Under the pieces are notes generated by a model. It saw only the letters and a program-made list of their open reading frames with translations. It made no database searches and was not told the origin of the DNA. Below, piece after piece: positions 45,138-54,761 of a stretch of 64,000 bases of DNA; position 1 is the stretch's first letter; every line of letters starts with the position of its first letter. This DNA is from Nocardioidaceae bacterium. Lineage in GTDB: Bacteria; Actinomycetota; Actinomycetes; Propionibacteriales; Nocardioidaceae. The DNA is taken from the NCBI GenBank assembly GCA_018672315.1, contig CP076053.1, positions 2,219,827 to 2,283,826 on the forward strand. The letters are read 5' to 3'. The position numbers and the translations under genes were made by a program.

Positions 45138-47426
45138 TCAGCGGGGGGAGGGGAGGAGCACCGTCACGGCGGGGACGGACCCCGACGTGGTCGTGACGGT
45201 CGAGCTCGCACCGCGTCGTGGGGCAGCGCGGGTGGCCGAGAGCTCCGAGGACCGCAGGGCGAGCGGCAGGCGTACGTCCGGGCGGGTGCTCGAGTCCCAC
45301 TCGAGCCGCCCGCCGACGAAGGAGCGGCTGCCCGGGGCCGGGACGATCCGCAGGCGTACGTCGACGCGTTCGCCGGGGGCGAGCGTCACCGACGCCGGCT
45401 GTGCGGTCACGCGGTAGCCGGGGACGCCCGTCGCGGCGAAGGTCCAGGTGGCGCGGCTGCCGCTGACGTTGCGCAGCGTACGCACAACCCGGGTCGGCGC
45501 GGTGACGTCACCGAGCACGAGGGAGGGGGTCTGCACGCGCGCGGGGGCACGGTCGCCGCGCAGCCAGCCGTCGAAGCCGGGGTCCTCGGCGCTGACGGCC
45601 AACCCGGGGTTGAGCACCCGACTCGGGTCGATCAGGCCGTTGCCCTGCGCGAGCGGCGAGGCGTCGCCCAGCACCTGGTAGCTCGTGGAGACGACCGAGG
45701 AGACGACCTCGTCGACGCTGCGGCCCGGACGGTCGCCCAGCAGCAGCGCGGCGGCCCCGGCCACGCGTGCGGCGGCGTAGGAGGTGCCGGAGACGAAGCC
45801 CCAGGACTCACCGTCGGTGGCGGGGGAGGTGGCGCTGAGCAGGTCGACGCCCGGGGCGAGGACGTCGGCACCCAGGAACTGCGGTCCGCGCGCGTCGTCC
45901 GAGGCCGTGCGCGAGGAGAAGTCGGCGAGCACGGGCGCCGGTACTGGCGCCGAGGCCCGCGGGTCCAGACGCGCGCGCACGTCCGACCTGGCCGAGAGGA
46001 CGGCCCGGAGCCGCTGCGCCTCGGCGACGGCGAGGTGCACGGTCGGCACCGAGTGCAGGTCGGCCGGGGTGTCGTCGGCCCCACCGGCCACGTTCGTCAG
46101 CACCATGCCGACGCCGCCGGCCTCGGCGACGGTGGCGGACTTCTCCACGCGCGGGTTGCCGCCGCGGTCGCAGAGCACGATGGCGCCGGCGGCCTCCGAC
46201 GACAGGCTGCCGGGACGGCACAAAGCCGCGGCGGTGCGGCCCACACCCCGGGCCCTCAGGTCGACCGACCGGAGGAGCGGGGCGGGACGGGAGAGGCCCT
46301 CGGCCACCATGGTGCCCTCGAGACGGGGACCGCCGCTCACGTCGACGCTGCCCGGCCGGGTCAGGGTGCGACTCGCACCCACGGTCAGCCCCCAGGGCAC
46401 GGCCTCGGTGATCGTCGCGCCGTTGCCGGCCGGGGTCACGGGCACGATCCCCGCATCGCGTACGCCGAGCAGGGCCCGCGAGACGGCGTCGCCGGCCCGA
46501 GTGCCGGCGGCGCCGTAGACGACCACGTCGACCCCGTCTGCCACCGCGGCGTCGAGGGCCGCCACGACGTCGGAGGTCGCACACCCGTCGTCGTCGGGGT
46601 CCGGAGCCGTCCAGCACGCCTTGTACACCGCCGCCGAGGCGGCCGGTGCGGCGCCGCGGACCTGTCCGAGCGCCGAGCGGCCCACACGCGCGACCACGTC
46701 CGCGTCGCCGACGGCGAGCGAGGCGACCTCGGTGCCGTGCCCGACCACGTCGCGAGGGGAGACCCTCTCGAGGCTGGAGAGCCCGCCGCGCCCGAAGCCC
46801 TCGACGAACCAACGAGCCCCCACGACCTTGTCGGTGCAGGCGGAGGACGGCCAGTCCGGGCCGGTCGCGCACGTCCCGGCGAAGGCGGCGCGGGCACCGC
46901 TCTGCGCGGGGACGGGCGCGAACACCGGGCTGTCGGGCCACAGCCCGGAGTCGACGAAGCCCACCACCACGCCGGCGCCGGCGCGTGAGCTGCCACCGAC
47001 GTTCGCGAACGCGGTGTCCAGCCCCGGCAGGTCACCGCGTGCGGCCGCCGTGAGGCGCGAAGGGCCCACCCCGGCGAGACGCTGGCGGACGACCGGTTCC
47101 AGGCGCACCACCCGGTCGTCGGAGGCGAGGCGACGGACGGCCGCGGCGTCGAGGTCGGCGGCGAAGCCGGACACGGCCTGCCCGTAGGTGTACGTCGGCT
47201 GCGCGCCGCTGCCGGCGAGCACGGCGTCGCGGTCCGCGACCGTGCGCGTGAGCACGATCCACGCACCGGCGGAGACCGGGGTGCCGGGGTCGAGCACGGA
47301 CCGACTCGTGGGTGCGACGGGCGTGACGGCGCCTGCGCTCGGAGCGCCGGAGACCAGCAGGCCGGAGACGCCCAGCAGCACGGTCAGGACACCCGTGGCC
47401 AGGCGCGAGGCGTACGTGCCGGTCAT
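45138..47426 (-). CDS. Secreted subtilisin-like serine protease (S8) with PA domain
   Basis: 762 residues. Signal peptide ([21 protein letters not shown], cut near AGA), an I9-like propeptide (about 53-115), then the S8 catalytic domain: Asp159 in GFVDSG, His230 in [10 protein letters not shown], oxyanion Asn335 in PAGNG and Ser549 in SGTSYAA. A protease-associated insert (about 365-480) interrupts the catalytic domain, and an Fn3-like domain forms the C-terminus. All catalytic residues are present, so it should be active outside the cell. No anchor is seen. GGAG site before the ATG at 47426. Confidence 0.92.
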   Translation of the reverse strand: MTGTYASRLATGVLTVLLGVSGLLVSGAPSAGAVTPVAPTSRSVLDPGTPVSAGAWIVLTRTVADRDAVLAGSGAQPTYTYGQAVSGFAADLDAAAVRRLASDDRVVRLEPVVRQRLAGVGPSRLTAAARGDLPGLDTAFANVGGSSRAGAGVVVGFVDSGLWPDSPVFAPVPAQSGARAAFAGTCATGPDWPSSACTDKVVGARWFVEGFGRGGLSSLERVSPRDVVGHGTEVASLAVGDADVVARVGRSALGQVRGAAPAASAAVYKACWTAPDPDDDGCATSDVVAALDAAVADGVDVVVYGAAGTRAGDAVSRALLGVRDAGIVPVTPAGNGATITEAVPWGLTVGASRTLTRPGSVDVSGGPRLEGTMVAEGLSRPAPLLRSVDLRARGVGRTAAALCRPGSLSSEAAGAIVLCDRGGNPRVEKSATVAEAGGVGMVLTNVAGGADDTPADLHSVPTVHLAVAEAQRLRAVLSARSDVRARLDPRASAPVPAPVLADFSSRTASDDARGPQFLGADVLAPGVDLLSATSPATDGESWGFVSGTSYAAARVAGAAALLLGDRPGRSVDEVVSSVVSTSYQVLGDASPLAQGNGLIDPSRVLNPGLAVSAEDPGFDGWLRGDRAPARVQTPSLVLGDVTAPTRVVRTLRNVSGSRATWTFAATGVPGYRVTAQPASVTLAPGERVDVRLRIVPAPGSRSFVGGRLEWDSSTRPDVRLPLALRSSELSATRAAPRRGASSTVTTTSGSVPAVTVLLPSPR

Positions 47427-47678
47427 GGGTGCTCCTCTCACTGTGCGGTTCGTGTGCGGGCAGGGTGGTGCCTCGGGTGTCTCCCGGACCATCCAGTGTC
47501 GCAAGTCACCGCGTTCGCGACAACCGAATGCGTCATCTCGGTGGACGACGCCTGCGCAGGTGCCGGCGAGCACCGTCACGAGGGGGTCTGCTCGTCCCGC
47601 TCGGTAAGGTGGAGGGCTGCGTCCCGACTCGGGCCGCGGTCACGATGCGGCCCTGTGGCCGCAGGAGGAGGCGAGACG

Positions 47679-48062
47679 GTGCCGACCGGCAAGGTGAAGT
47701 GGTACGACGCCGACAAGGGCTTCGGGTTCCTCGCACGCGAGGAGGGCGAGGACGTGTTCGTACGCTCCGACGCCCTGCCCACGGGGGTGACCACGCTGAA
47801 GCCGGGCACCCGCGTCGAGTTCGGCATCGCCCAGGGCCGTCGCGGCGACCAGGCGCTTCAGGTGCGCGTGCTCGACAAGACGCCGTCCGTGAGCCGCCGC
47901 GACCGCAAGAAGCCGGCCGACATGGAGCCGATCGTGGAGGACCTGATCCGCCTGCTCGAGGGCGTCCAGCAGGCCTACCGGGCCGGACGCCACCCCGACG
48001 CGCGCACGGCCGCCCCGACCGCGAAGTTGCTGCGGGCCCTCGCCGACGAGCTCGACGCCTGA
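47679..48062 (+). CDS. Cold-shock domain protein with C-terminal extension
   Basis: 127 residues. The first 67 are a cold-shock domain with RNP1 KGFGFL and RNP2-like DVFVRSDAL (the usual VFVHF is altered), binding single-stranded RNA or DNA; the rest is a helical extension ([25 protein letters not shown]) typical of the longer actinobacterial form. GTG start eight bases after AGGAGGAG. TAAGGT near 47605 is a possible -10. The 252 bases before it are the divergent promoter region shared with the S8 protease and hold no gene. Confidence 0.92.
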   Translation: MPTGKVKWYDADKGFGFLAREEGEDVFVRSDALPTGVTTLKPGTRVEFGIAQGRRGDQALQVRVLDKTPSVSRRDRKKPADMEPIVEDLIRLLEGVQQAYRAGRHPDARTAAPTAKLLRALADELDA

Positions 48063-48075
48063 GGCGGCGCCCGGC

Positions 48076-49671
48076 TCAGTCGGGTCGTGACCCTCGCAGG
48101 TCCTCGTCGGCGAAACGCATCGGCGCCGTCGGCTCGAGGTCGTCGTGGGCGACGCCGGAGGCGGGTCGGGCGGCCTGGGCGCGTGTGGAGGTGACGGGGC
48201 CGTCGGGCAGGTCCTCGGACCGCGGGAGACCCGCCGCGGTGTGGGTGCTGCGCCAGCGCAGGGTCAGCACCAGCCACACCGCGAGCAGGCCCGCAGCCAC
48301 GCCGAGCCCGAGCCGCGGCACCAGGGGCAGCGCGATGCCGATGAACCCGCCGACCACCCACGACAGCTGCAGCAGCGTCTCCGACCGCGCGAACGCGCTG
48401 CTGCGCGACCGCTCGGGCACGTCGGACTGGATCAGGGCGTCCAGCGACAGCTTGCCCAGCGACTGGGCCAGGCCCGCGACCAGCCCCAGTCCCACGGCGG
48501 TGAGGAGGCTGTAGCCGAGCGCGGCGGTCGTGATGGCGGCTGTGTCGACCGCGAGTGCGGCCACCACGACGACCGTGGGCGTGAGCGTACGCAGCGCGGC
48601 CCCCAGCCCGAGACCGATCGTGTTGCCGAGGCCGGCGGCGCCGATGACGAGACCGAGCAGCAGCTCGGGACGGTCCGCCCAGCCGGCGAAGGGCTGGTCG
48701 CGCAGGAGGAAGGCCATGTACATCGTGAGGAAGCCGGACAGCAGCCGCAGGCCCGCGTTGCAGCGCAGCGCCAGCACCACCGACGCGGGCACCCGGGGGG
48801 GGCGCCGGGAGCCGCCGTCGGCGGAGCCGCCGATCTCGGCGTACGCGACGCGCACCTCGCCCTCCGCGGAGTCCACCCGGGACGGCAGCAGGATCGCCAG
48901 CACCGTGCCGAGCACGAACACCGCGAACGCGTAGCGCAACGACCACTCGGGCCCGATCAGCGACGCGCCCACCGCCAGCGGCGCCGAGATGCCGGCCCCG
49001 ACGACACCGGCGAGGGAGATGCGCGAGTTGGCCTTCACCAGGCTGAGGGTGTCCGGCAGCAGCCGCGGCACGGCCGCCGCACGGGTCACGCCGTACGCCT
49101 TGGAGGCCACCAGCACCCCCAGCGCCGCCGGGAACAGCGCCAGCGACCCGGTCGCGACCGCGTCGGCGAGCACCCAGCACAGGAACGCGCGGGTCGCGAG
49201 CGTCGCGCCGATGGCCCAGCGGCGTCCGTGGGAGACGCGGTCCAGCAGCGGACCGATCAGCGGCGCGACGACCGCGAAGGGCAGCATCGTCAGGCCGAGG
49301 AACAGCGCGACCTGGCCGCGGGCCTCGCCGGTGGGCACGGCGAAGAACAGGGTGCCGGCCAACGAGATCGCCACGGCGGCGTCGCCCGCGGCGGAGAAGG
49401 CGTGCATCTCGATCAGGCGGGACAGACCCGACTGCCCTGCACCCTCGGCGTGCGAGGCGCGTCGCGCCTGGCGCACGGCGTACGCCGCGGCTCGTGAGGA
49501 GCCCCGACCGGCCGCGGCGGCTCCCCGGGCGGCGCCGGCCGCCCCACGTGCGGTCGCCCGCGCGGCCCGCCCCACCCGACCACCGACCCGACCCCCGGGC
49601 TCGTCACGCTCGCCGGGCTCGTCGTCGGGGTGCTGCCAGGTCGGCGGACCGTCCTGGACGTCGGTGGGCAT
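48076..49671 (-). CDS. MFS transporter
   Basis: 531 residues: about 80 N-terminal disordered residues rich in Gly, Ala and Arg, then twelve predicted membrane helices from about residue 90 (MHAFSAAGDAAVAISLAGTLFF) to 490. The long charged tail is characteristic of the actinobacterial family near cold-shock genes (Rv0876c-like, from memory). Substrate unknown. The ATG at 49671 has CAGAAT six bases upstream on the minus strand. Confidence 0.85.
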   Translation of the reverse strand: MPTDVQDGPPTWQHPDDEPGERDEPGGRVGGRVGRAARATARGAAGAARGAAAAGRGSSRAAAYAVRQARRASHAEGAGQSGLSRLIEMHAFSAAGDAAVAISLAGTLFFAVPTGEARGQVALFLGLTMLPFAVVAPLIGPLLDRVSHGRRWAIGATLATRAFLCWVLADAVATGSLALFPAALGVLVASKAYGVTRAAAVPRLLPDTLSLVKANSRISLAGVVGAGISAPLAVGASLIGPEWSLRYAFAVFVLGTVLAILLPSRVDSAEGEVRVAYAEIGGSADGGSRRPPRVPASVVLALRCNAGLRLLSGFLTMYMAFLLRDQPFAGWADRPELLLGLVIGAAGLGNTIGLGLGAALRTLTPTVVVVAALAVDTAAITTAALGYSLLTAVGLGLVAGLAQSLGKLSLDALIQSDVPERSRSSAFARSETLLQLSWVVGGFIGIALPLVPRLGLGVAAGLLAVWLVLTLRWRSTHTAAGLPRSEDLPDGPVTSTRAQAARPASGVAHDDLEPTAPMRFADEDLRGSRPD

Positions 49672-49739
49672 GGGCTCATTCTGCCTCCGTCGCACACCGA
49701 GGTCCCGCAGGAGTCGCCGGGCGTGGGATGATCCCGGGC

Positions 49740-50513
49740 GTGACTCCCGCAGCGACACGCGTACGCCCCGACGCCACCACCGTCGGTGCCGTCGAGGAGG
49801 CGCGGGCCGCCCTCGTCGAGCTGACCGGTCTCGCCGCCCCCGACGAGGTCGGCGAGCACCTCGGGCACCGCCTCGAGGGCGACCGCGTCGTCACCCACCT
49901 CTTCGCCTGTGAGCGGCCCGGCTACCGCGGGTGGCAGTGGTCGGTGACCGTCGTCCGTGCGGCGCGGGCCAAGCAGATCACCGTGAACGACGTCGTGCTG
50001 CTGCCCGGCGAGGACGCCGTGATCTCGCCGACCTGGGTGCCGTGGCGCGACCGGCTGCAGCCCGGCGACCTGTCCCCGGGCGACCTGCTCCCCGTCGAGG
50101 ACGACGACCCCCGCCTGGTGGCGGGGTCGTTCGTCGGCGACGAGCCCGCCGACGCCGTCCGCGAGGTCACCCGCGAGGTGGGACTGGGCCGCGAACGGGT
50201 GCTCTCGCTGGAGGGTCGCGACGACGCGGCGCAGCGCTGGTACGACTCCGACCAGGGCCCGGAGTCCGCGGTCGCGAAGTCGGCGCCGGCACCGTGCCGC
50301 ACCTGCGGGTTCCTCGTGCTGCTGTCGGGACCGCTCTCGGGCATGTTCGGCGTCTGCGCCAACGCCCACGCCAACTCCGACGGCCGGGTGGTCTCCTTCG
50401 ACCACGGGTGCGGCGCCCACTCCGGGGCGCAGCTGAGCCGCAAGCAGCAGCCGCGACCCGTGCCCCCGCCCTCCCTCGACGAGTTCGACAGCCTGAGCGT
50501 CGAGGAGTTCTGA
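49740..50513 (+). CDS. DUF3027 family protein
   Basis: 257 residues of the actinobacterial DUF3027 family (Rv0883c-like). Conserved stretches: THLFACERPGYRGWQWSVTVVRA, DAVISPTWVPWRDRLQPGDLSPGDLLP, and a zinc-ribbon-like CRTCGFLVLLSGPLSGMFGVCANAHA. Function unknown; the four Cys/His residues suggest a metal site. Start chosen as GTG 49740, seven bases after GATGAT; ATG 49728 is the alternative. Divergent from the MFS gene. Confidence 0.87.
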   Translation: MTPAATRVRPDATTVGAVEEARAALVELTGLAAPDEVGEHLGHRLEGDRVVTHLFACERPGYRGWQWSVTVVRAARAKQITVNDVVLLPGEDAVISPTWVPWRDRLQPGDLSPGDLLPVEDDDPRLVAGSFVGDEPADAVREVTREVGLGRERVLSLEGRDDAAQRWYDSDQGPESAVAKSAPAPCRTCGFLVLLSGPLSGMFGVCANAHANSDGRVVSFDHGCGAHSGAQLSRKQQPRPVPPPSLDEFDSLSVEEF

Positions 50514-50578
50514 CCGCCCCCACGGGGTCGGGTGGGTGGCCCGGACGGCATGGGTGGCCCGGGTGGCATGGTTCTCCC

Positions 50579-52012
50579 GTGCTGGACAGGTACTTCGAGA
50601 TCTCCACCCGCGGCTCGACCCTCTCGCGCGAGGTGCGCGGCGGGATCGTGACCTTCGTGACGATGGCCTACATCGTCGTGCTCAACCCGCTGATCCTCAG
50701 TCAGGCGACCGACGTGGACGGCCAGTACCTCGGCGGCGGGACGGAGCCCAACACCGCCGCGATCGCCGCGGGCACCGCGCTCGTGGCCGGTCTGCTGACC
50801 ATCGCGATGGGTGTCGTCGCCAACTTCCCCCTCGCACTCGCCGCGGGGCTGGGACTGAACGCCTTCGTCGCCTTCTCCCTGGCCTCGCAGATGACCTGGG
50901 CGCAGGCGATGGGACTGGTCGTGGTCGAGGGCCTGGTCATCCTGCTGCTGGTGCTCACGGGCGTCCGACGCGCAGTGTTCAACGCCGTGCCCGCGCAGCT
51001 GAAGATCGCGATCTCGGTCGGCATCGGGCTGTTCATCACCCTGATCGGGCTCGTCGACGCCGGGTTCGTCCGCCGCACGGGCACCGGCCCGGTCCCTGTC
51101 GAGCTCGGCATCGGCGGCCAGCTCGCCGGGTGGCCGGTCGCGGTCTTCGCCGTCGGGGTGCTGCTGGTGACGGCCCTGTGGGTGCGTCAGGTCAAGGGCG
51201 CGATCCTCATCGCGATCGTGGTCACGACGGTGCTGGCGTTCGTGGTGGAGAAGGTGTTCTCGGTCGGCCCTGCGTTCCCGGCGGACGGCCCGCCGAACCC
51301 CGAGGGTTGGAACCTCGTCGTGCCCACGCTGCCCGACTCACTCGTCGACACCCCCGACTTCGGCACGCTCGGACAGGTCGACCTGCTGGGCGCCTTCGGC
51401 CAGGTGGGCCTGGTGGTCGCCGTGCTGCTGATCTTCAGCCTGCTGCTCGCGGACTTCTTCGACACGGTCGGCACGATGACCGCGGTCGGGGCCGAGGCCG
51501 GCCTGCTGGACGAGAAGGGCGCACCGCCGCGCTCGCAGCGGATCCTGGTCGTCGACTCGCTCGCGGCCGCCGCGGGAGGGGCGGCCGGGGTCTCGTCGAA
51601 CACGAGCTACATCGAGTCGGCCTCCGGCGTGGGCGAGGGGGCGCGGACGGGTCTCGCCAGCGTGGTGACCGGGGTGCTCTTCCTCGCGACCATCTTCTTC
51701 TCACCGCTGCTGACGGCGATCCCGTACGAGGCGGCCACGCCCGCCCTGGTGCTCGTCGGCTTCCTGATGATGCAGCAGGTCGGTGGCATCGACTGGAAGG
51801 ACACCGGCATCGCGATCCCGGCGTTCCTGACGATCGTGCTGATGCCGTTCACCTACTCGATCGCGGCGGGCATCGGCGCCGGGGTGGTGTCGTACGTGGT
51901 GCTCGCGGTCGTGCGCGGCGCAGGCCGCACCGTGCACCCGCTGCTCTGGGTGACCGCGCTGCTCTTCGGCGTCTACTTCGCGGTCGACCCCCTCACCTCG
52001 CTGCTCACCTGA
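50579..52012 (+). CDS. NCS2-family purine permease (AzgA-like)
   Basis: 477-residue permease of the AzgA (hypoxanthine/guanine) group: start MLDRYFEISTRGSTLSREVRGGIVTFVTMAYI, motif GLGLNAFVAF, and DFFDTVGTMTAVG/VSSNTSYIESASGV in the scaffold region. Twelve to fourteen helices. GTG start at 50579 with CATGGT six bases upstream. The short gap before it contains two copies of GGGTGGC repeats of no clear meaning. Confidence 0.93.
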   Translation: MLDRYFEISTRGSTLSREVRGGIVTFVTMAYIVVLNPLILSQATDVDGQYLGGGTEPNTAAIAAGTALVAGLLTIAMGVVANFPLALAAGLGLNAFVAFSLASQMTWAQAMGLVVVEGLVILLLVLTGVRRAVFNAVPAQLKIAISVGIGLFITLIGLVDAGFVRRTGTGPVPVELGIGGQLAGWPVAVFAVGVLLVTALWVRQVKGAILIAIVVTTVLAFVVEKVFSVGPAFPADGPPNPEGWNLVVPTLPDSLVDTPDFGTLGQVDLLGAFGQVGLVVAVLLIFSLLLADFFDTVGTMTAVGAEAGLLDEKGAPPRSQRILVVDSLAAAAGGAAGVSSNTSYIESASGVGEGARTGLASVVTGVLFLATIFFSPLLTAIPYEAATPALVLVGFLMMQQVGGIDWKDTGIAIPAFLTIVLMPFTYSIAAGIGAGVVSYVVLAVVRGAGRTVHPLLWVTALLFGVYFAVDPLTSLLT

Positions 52013-52102
52013 GCCGGGGAATAGTTGGGACTCGCAACAGGTTGGGCACAGTGATGAAACCACCGCGCTGACCTCGCGACCCGATCGGAGCACCCCCTCC
52101 AC

Positions 52103-53386
52103 GTGAGCCCCACCTTCCGCGCCCTGCACCACCGCAACTACCGGCTCTACGCCGCCGGGTCGCTCGTGTCGAACACCGGCACCTGGATGATGCGGATCGC
52201 GCAGGACTGGATGGTGCTCGTGCTCACCGGGTCCGGCACCGCGCTGGGCATCGTCACGGGCCTGCAGTTCCTGCCGATGCTCCTGATGAGCCCGTACGCC
52301 GGTGTCGTGGCCGACCGCTTCCCCAAGCGCCGCCTGCTCCAGGTCACCCAGGGCGCGATGGCCGCCAGCTCGGTGCTGCTCGGGGTGTTGGCGGTCACCG
52401 GCGCGGTCGAGGTCTGGCACGTCATGGTGCTCGCGTTCGTCTTCGGTGTCGGCACCGCCTTCGACGCACCGGCGCGCCAGGCGTTCGTCTCGGAGATGGT
52501 CGGACCGGCCGACCTCGCCAACGCGGTCGGGCTCAACTCCGCCTCGTTCAACGCGGCCAGGCTCGTCGGGCCGGCGCTCGCCGGCCTGCTCATCGCCGCG
52601 TGGGGCTCCGGCGCAGCGGCGGCCGGCTGGGTCGTGCTGCTCAACGCCGTGTCCTACCTCGCGGTCATCGCCTCGCTGGAGCGCATGGTCGTCAGCAAGC
52701 TGACGCCGTCGGTGCCCGCCGCCCGGGGAAGGGGACGGGTGCGCGAGGGGGTCCGCTACGTGCGCGACCGCCCGGATCTCGTGCTGGTGCTGACGATCGT
52801 CTTCTTCGCCGGCACCTTCGGGCTGAACTTCCAGATCACCTCGGCGCTGATGGCGACACAGACCTTCGGGCTCGGCGCGGGGGAGTACGGCCTGCTCGGC
52901 ACGATCCTCGCGATCGGCTCGCTCACCGGTGCGTTGTGGGCGGCGCGGCGGGAGCGTACGCGCCTGCGGCTCGTCGTCGGTGCCGCGCTGGCCTTCGGTG
53001 TCGTGGTCGTGGCCTCGGGTCTGATGCCGACGTACCTGACCTTCGCCCTGCTCGCCCCCCTGACCGGGTTCACGGCGCTGACGCTGATCACGAGCGCCAA
53101 CACCACCATCCAGCTCACGGTGGCGCCGGAGCTGCGGGGGCGGGTGATGAGCCTCTACCTGATGATCTTCATGGGCGGCACACCCGTGGGAGCGCCGGTG
53201 ATCGGGTGGATCGGGGAGACGTTCGGGGCCCGCTGGACGCTCGTGGTCGGGGGTCTGGTCGTGGTGGTCGGCACCCTGGTCGCGGCCGCGCTGTTCACCC
53301 GCGCCGAGCCGCGAGCACCGCAGCTGCCCAGCCGGCGGACGCGGCACGTCGAGCCGCTGCCCGAGTCCCCCGCGCTCGCTGCCTGA
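52103..53386 (+). CDS. MFS exporter (enterobactin/EntS-like)
   Basis: 427 residues with twelve membrane helices of the DHA3-type MFS group: LHHRNYRLYAAGSLVSNTGTWMMRIAQDWMVL, the loop ADRFPKRRLL, and GTAFDAPARQAFVSEMV. Members export siderophores or drugs; substrate not deducible. GTG start at 52103 with a GGAG site 16 bases upstream. The C-terminal tail is short and polar. Confidence 0.9.
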   Translation: MSPTFRALHHRNYRLYAAGSLVSNTGTWMMRIAQDWMVLVLTGSGTALGIVTGLQFLPMLLMSPYAGVVADRFPKRRLLQVTQGAMAASSVLLGVLAVTGAVEVWHVMVLAFVFGVGTAFDAPARQAFVSEMVGPADLANAVGLNSASFNAARLVGPALAGLLIAAWGSGAAAAGWVVLLNAVSYLAVIASLERMVVSKLTPSVPAARGRGRVREGVRYVRDRPDLVLVLTIVFFAGTFGLNFQITSALMATQTFGLGAGEYGLLGTILAIGSLTGALWAARRERTRLRLVVGAALAFGVVVVASGLMPTYLTFALLAPLTGFTALTLITSANTTIQLTVAPELRGRVMSLYLMIFMGGTPVGAPVIGWIGETFGARWTLVVGGLVVVVGTLVAAALFTRAEPRAPQLPSRRTRHVEPLPESPALAA

Positions 53387-53422
53387 GCGAACGGGGTGCG
53401 CCGTCCCCTCTAGGATCTGCCC

Positions 53423-53512
53423 GTGAACCCACGCGTCCGACGACTCCTCATCCCCACCGCGCTGGTGGCGCTGCTGGTGGTCGTGCTCGTCGCCGCGATC
53501 CTCGGCGGCTGA
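53423..53512 (+). CDS. Small 29-residue single-helix membrane protein
   Basis: MNPRVRRLLIPTALVALLVVVLVAAILGG in outline: a basic head and one membrane helix. Its GTG is exactly six bases after TAGGAT, a good -10 element, so it looks leaderless. It fits neatly between the MFS gene and the methyltransferase gene (seven bases on). Too short for certainty; the promoter and composition are the evidence. Confidence 0.6.
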   Translation: MNPRVRRLLIPTALVALLVVVLVAAILGG

Positions 53513-53519
53513 GCCACCG

Positions 53520-54761
53520 ATGGCCTCACGCACGCTGCCCCTGGCCGACGCGCTGGCCGAGGTCGCCGAGGCGCTCAGCGCGCACGACAGCCTCGTCCGG
53601 GCCGTGGCCTCGGGTCGACGACGAGGCGTCGAGCGGCCTGCGTACGAGCGGGTCGACGTGCGGCCGATCGATCTGCGCACCGGACCCCATCTGCAGTTCG
53701 CGGCGACCGCGGGCGACCAGGTCCTCACCTCCAACCACGCCCTCGGCGACGGCAGCGGGGCCGCGCAGCACGCGGTCGAGCAGCTCCTCGCGCAGCCGTG
53801 GGGCAACTGGCACGTCGAGACCACCAGTGAGATCCGGCAGCTGCGGGTGACGAAGAAGGGCGACGCGCAGGTCTCGGTCTCCACGCAGACGGCACCGGTC
53901 GTCGTCGACCGCTCCCACGACCGCGTCAAGCAGCGGCTGCTGAGCCCCGACCACCCGGTGCTGCGCACCCTGGGCATCTCCGACGCCCAGGGGCGGGTCA
54001 AGCCGACGCGGCAGGCGAAGTACCGGCAGGTCGAGGAGATGCTGCGGCTGCTCGCCCCCGCGCTGACCGAGGCGATCGCCGCGGGCCGGGTGCGCACACC
54101 GACGCCGCAGGAGCCGCTGCGGGTGGCCGACCTGGGCTGCGGCAACGCCTACCTCACCTTCGCCGCGTCCGCGCACCTGACCGAGGTGCTCGGCCTCCCG
54201 ACCCGGGTCATCGGAGTCGACGTCAAGCAGCAGTCCGCCGATCACAACACGCAGGTGGCCGCCGAGCTGGGCATCGACGCCGAGTTCGTCGTCGGCACCA
54301 TCGCCGAGGCGCGCGTGGACCCGGCGCCCGACGTCGTGCTCGCCCTCCACGCCTGCGACACGGCCACCGACGAGGCCCTCGCCCGGGCCGTGCACTGGGG
54401 TGCGGGCCTCGTGCTCGCCGCGCCCTGCTGCCACCACGACGTCGCGGCCCAGCTGCGTCGCGGTCGCGACGAGGCGCCCGCGGCGTACGCGTCGGTGCTG
54501 CGCCACGGCATCCTGCGCGAGCGCTTCGCCGACACGCTGACCGACGCGCTGCGGGAGAACCTGCTGCGCCGGGCCGGCTACCGGGTGGAGGTCGTGGAGT
54601 TCGTCGAGTCGGCCCACACGCCGCGCAACACCCTGCTGCGGGCCGTGCGGCGTACGGACCCGCGGGCGGCCGAGCAGGACCAGCAGCTGCAGGAGGCGTA
54701 CGAGCACCTGGTCGGAGCCTGGTCGGTGCGTCCGCGGCTCGCGGAGCTGCTGGATGGGTGA
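53520..54761 (+). CDS. Class I SAM-dependent methyltransferase
   Basis: 413 residues. The SAM-binding glycine loop VADLGCGNAYLTFAAS begins near residue 200; GVDVKQQSADHN and ALHACDTATDEAL (motif related to METTL25-type enzymes) follow, with APCCHHDV as a possible catalytic or zinc-contacting block. The first 180 residues are a family-specific N-terminal domain. Likely an RNA or protein methyltransferase; target unknown. Its last eight bases overlap the next gene. Confidence 0.85.
   Translation: MASRTLPLADALAEVAEALSAHDSLVRAVASGRRRGVERPAYERVDVRPIDLRTGPHLQFAATAGDQVLTSNHALGDGSGAAQHAVEQLLAQPWGNWHVETTSEIRQLRVTKKGDAQVSVSTQTAPVVVDRSHDRVKQRLLSPDHPVLRTLGISDAQGRVKPTRQAKYRQVEEMLRLLAPALTEAIAAGRVRTPTPQEPLRVADLGCGNAYLTFAASAHLTEVLGLPTRVIGVDVKQQSADHNTQVAAELGIDAEFVVGTIAEARVDPAPDVVLALHACDTATDEALARAVHWGAGLVLAAPCCHHDVAAQLRRGRDEAPAAYASVLRHGILRERFADTLTDALRENLLRRAGYRVEVVEFVESAHTPRNTLLRAVRRTDPRAAEQDQQLQEAYEHLVGAWSVRPRLAELLDG

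Noticed and set aside
51701-54145. An 814-codon open frame antisense to the MFS and methyltransferase genes
   Set aside because: It crosses two well-supported genes on the other strand and has no recognisable domain.
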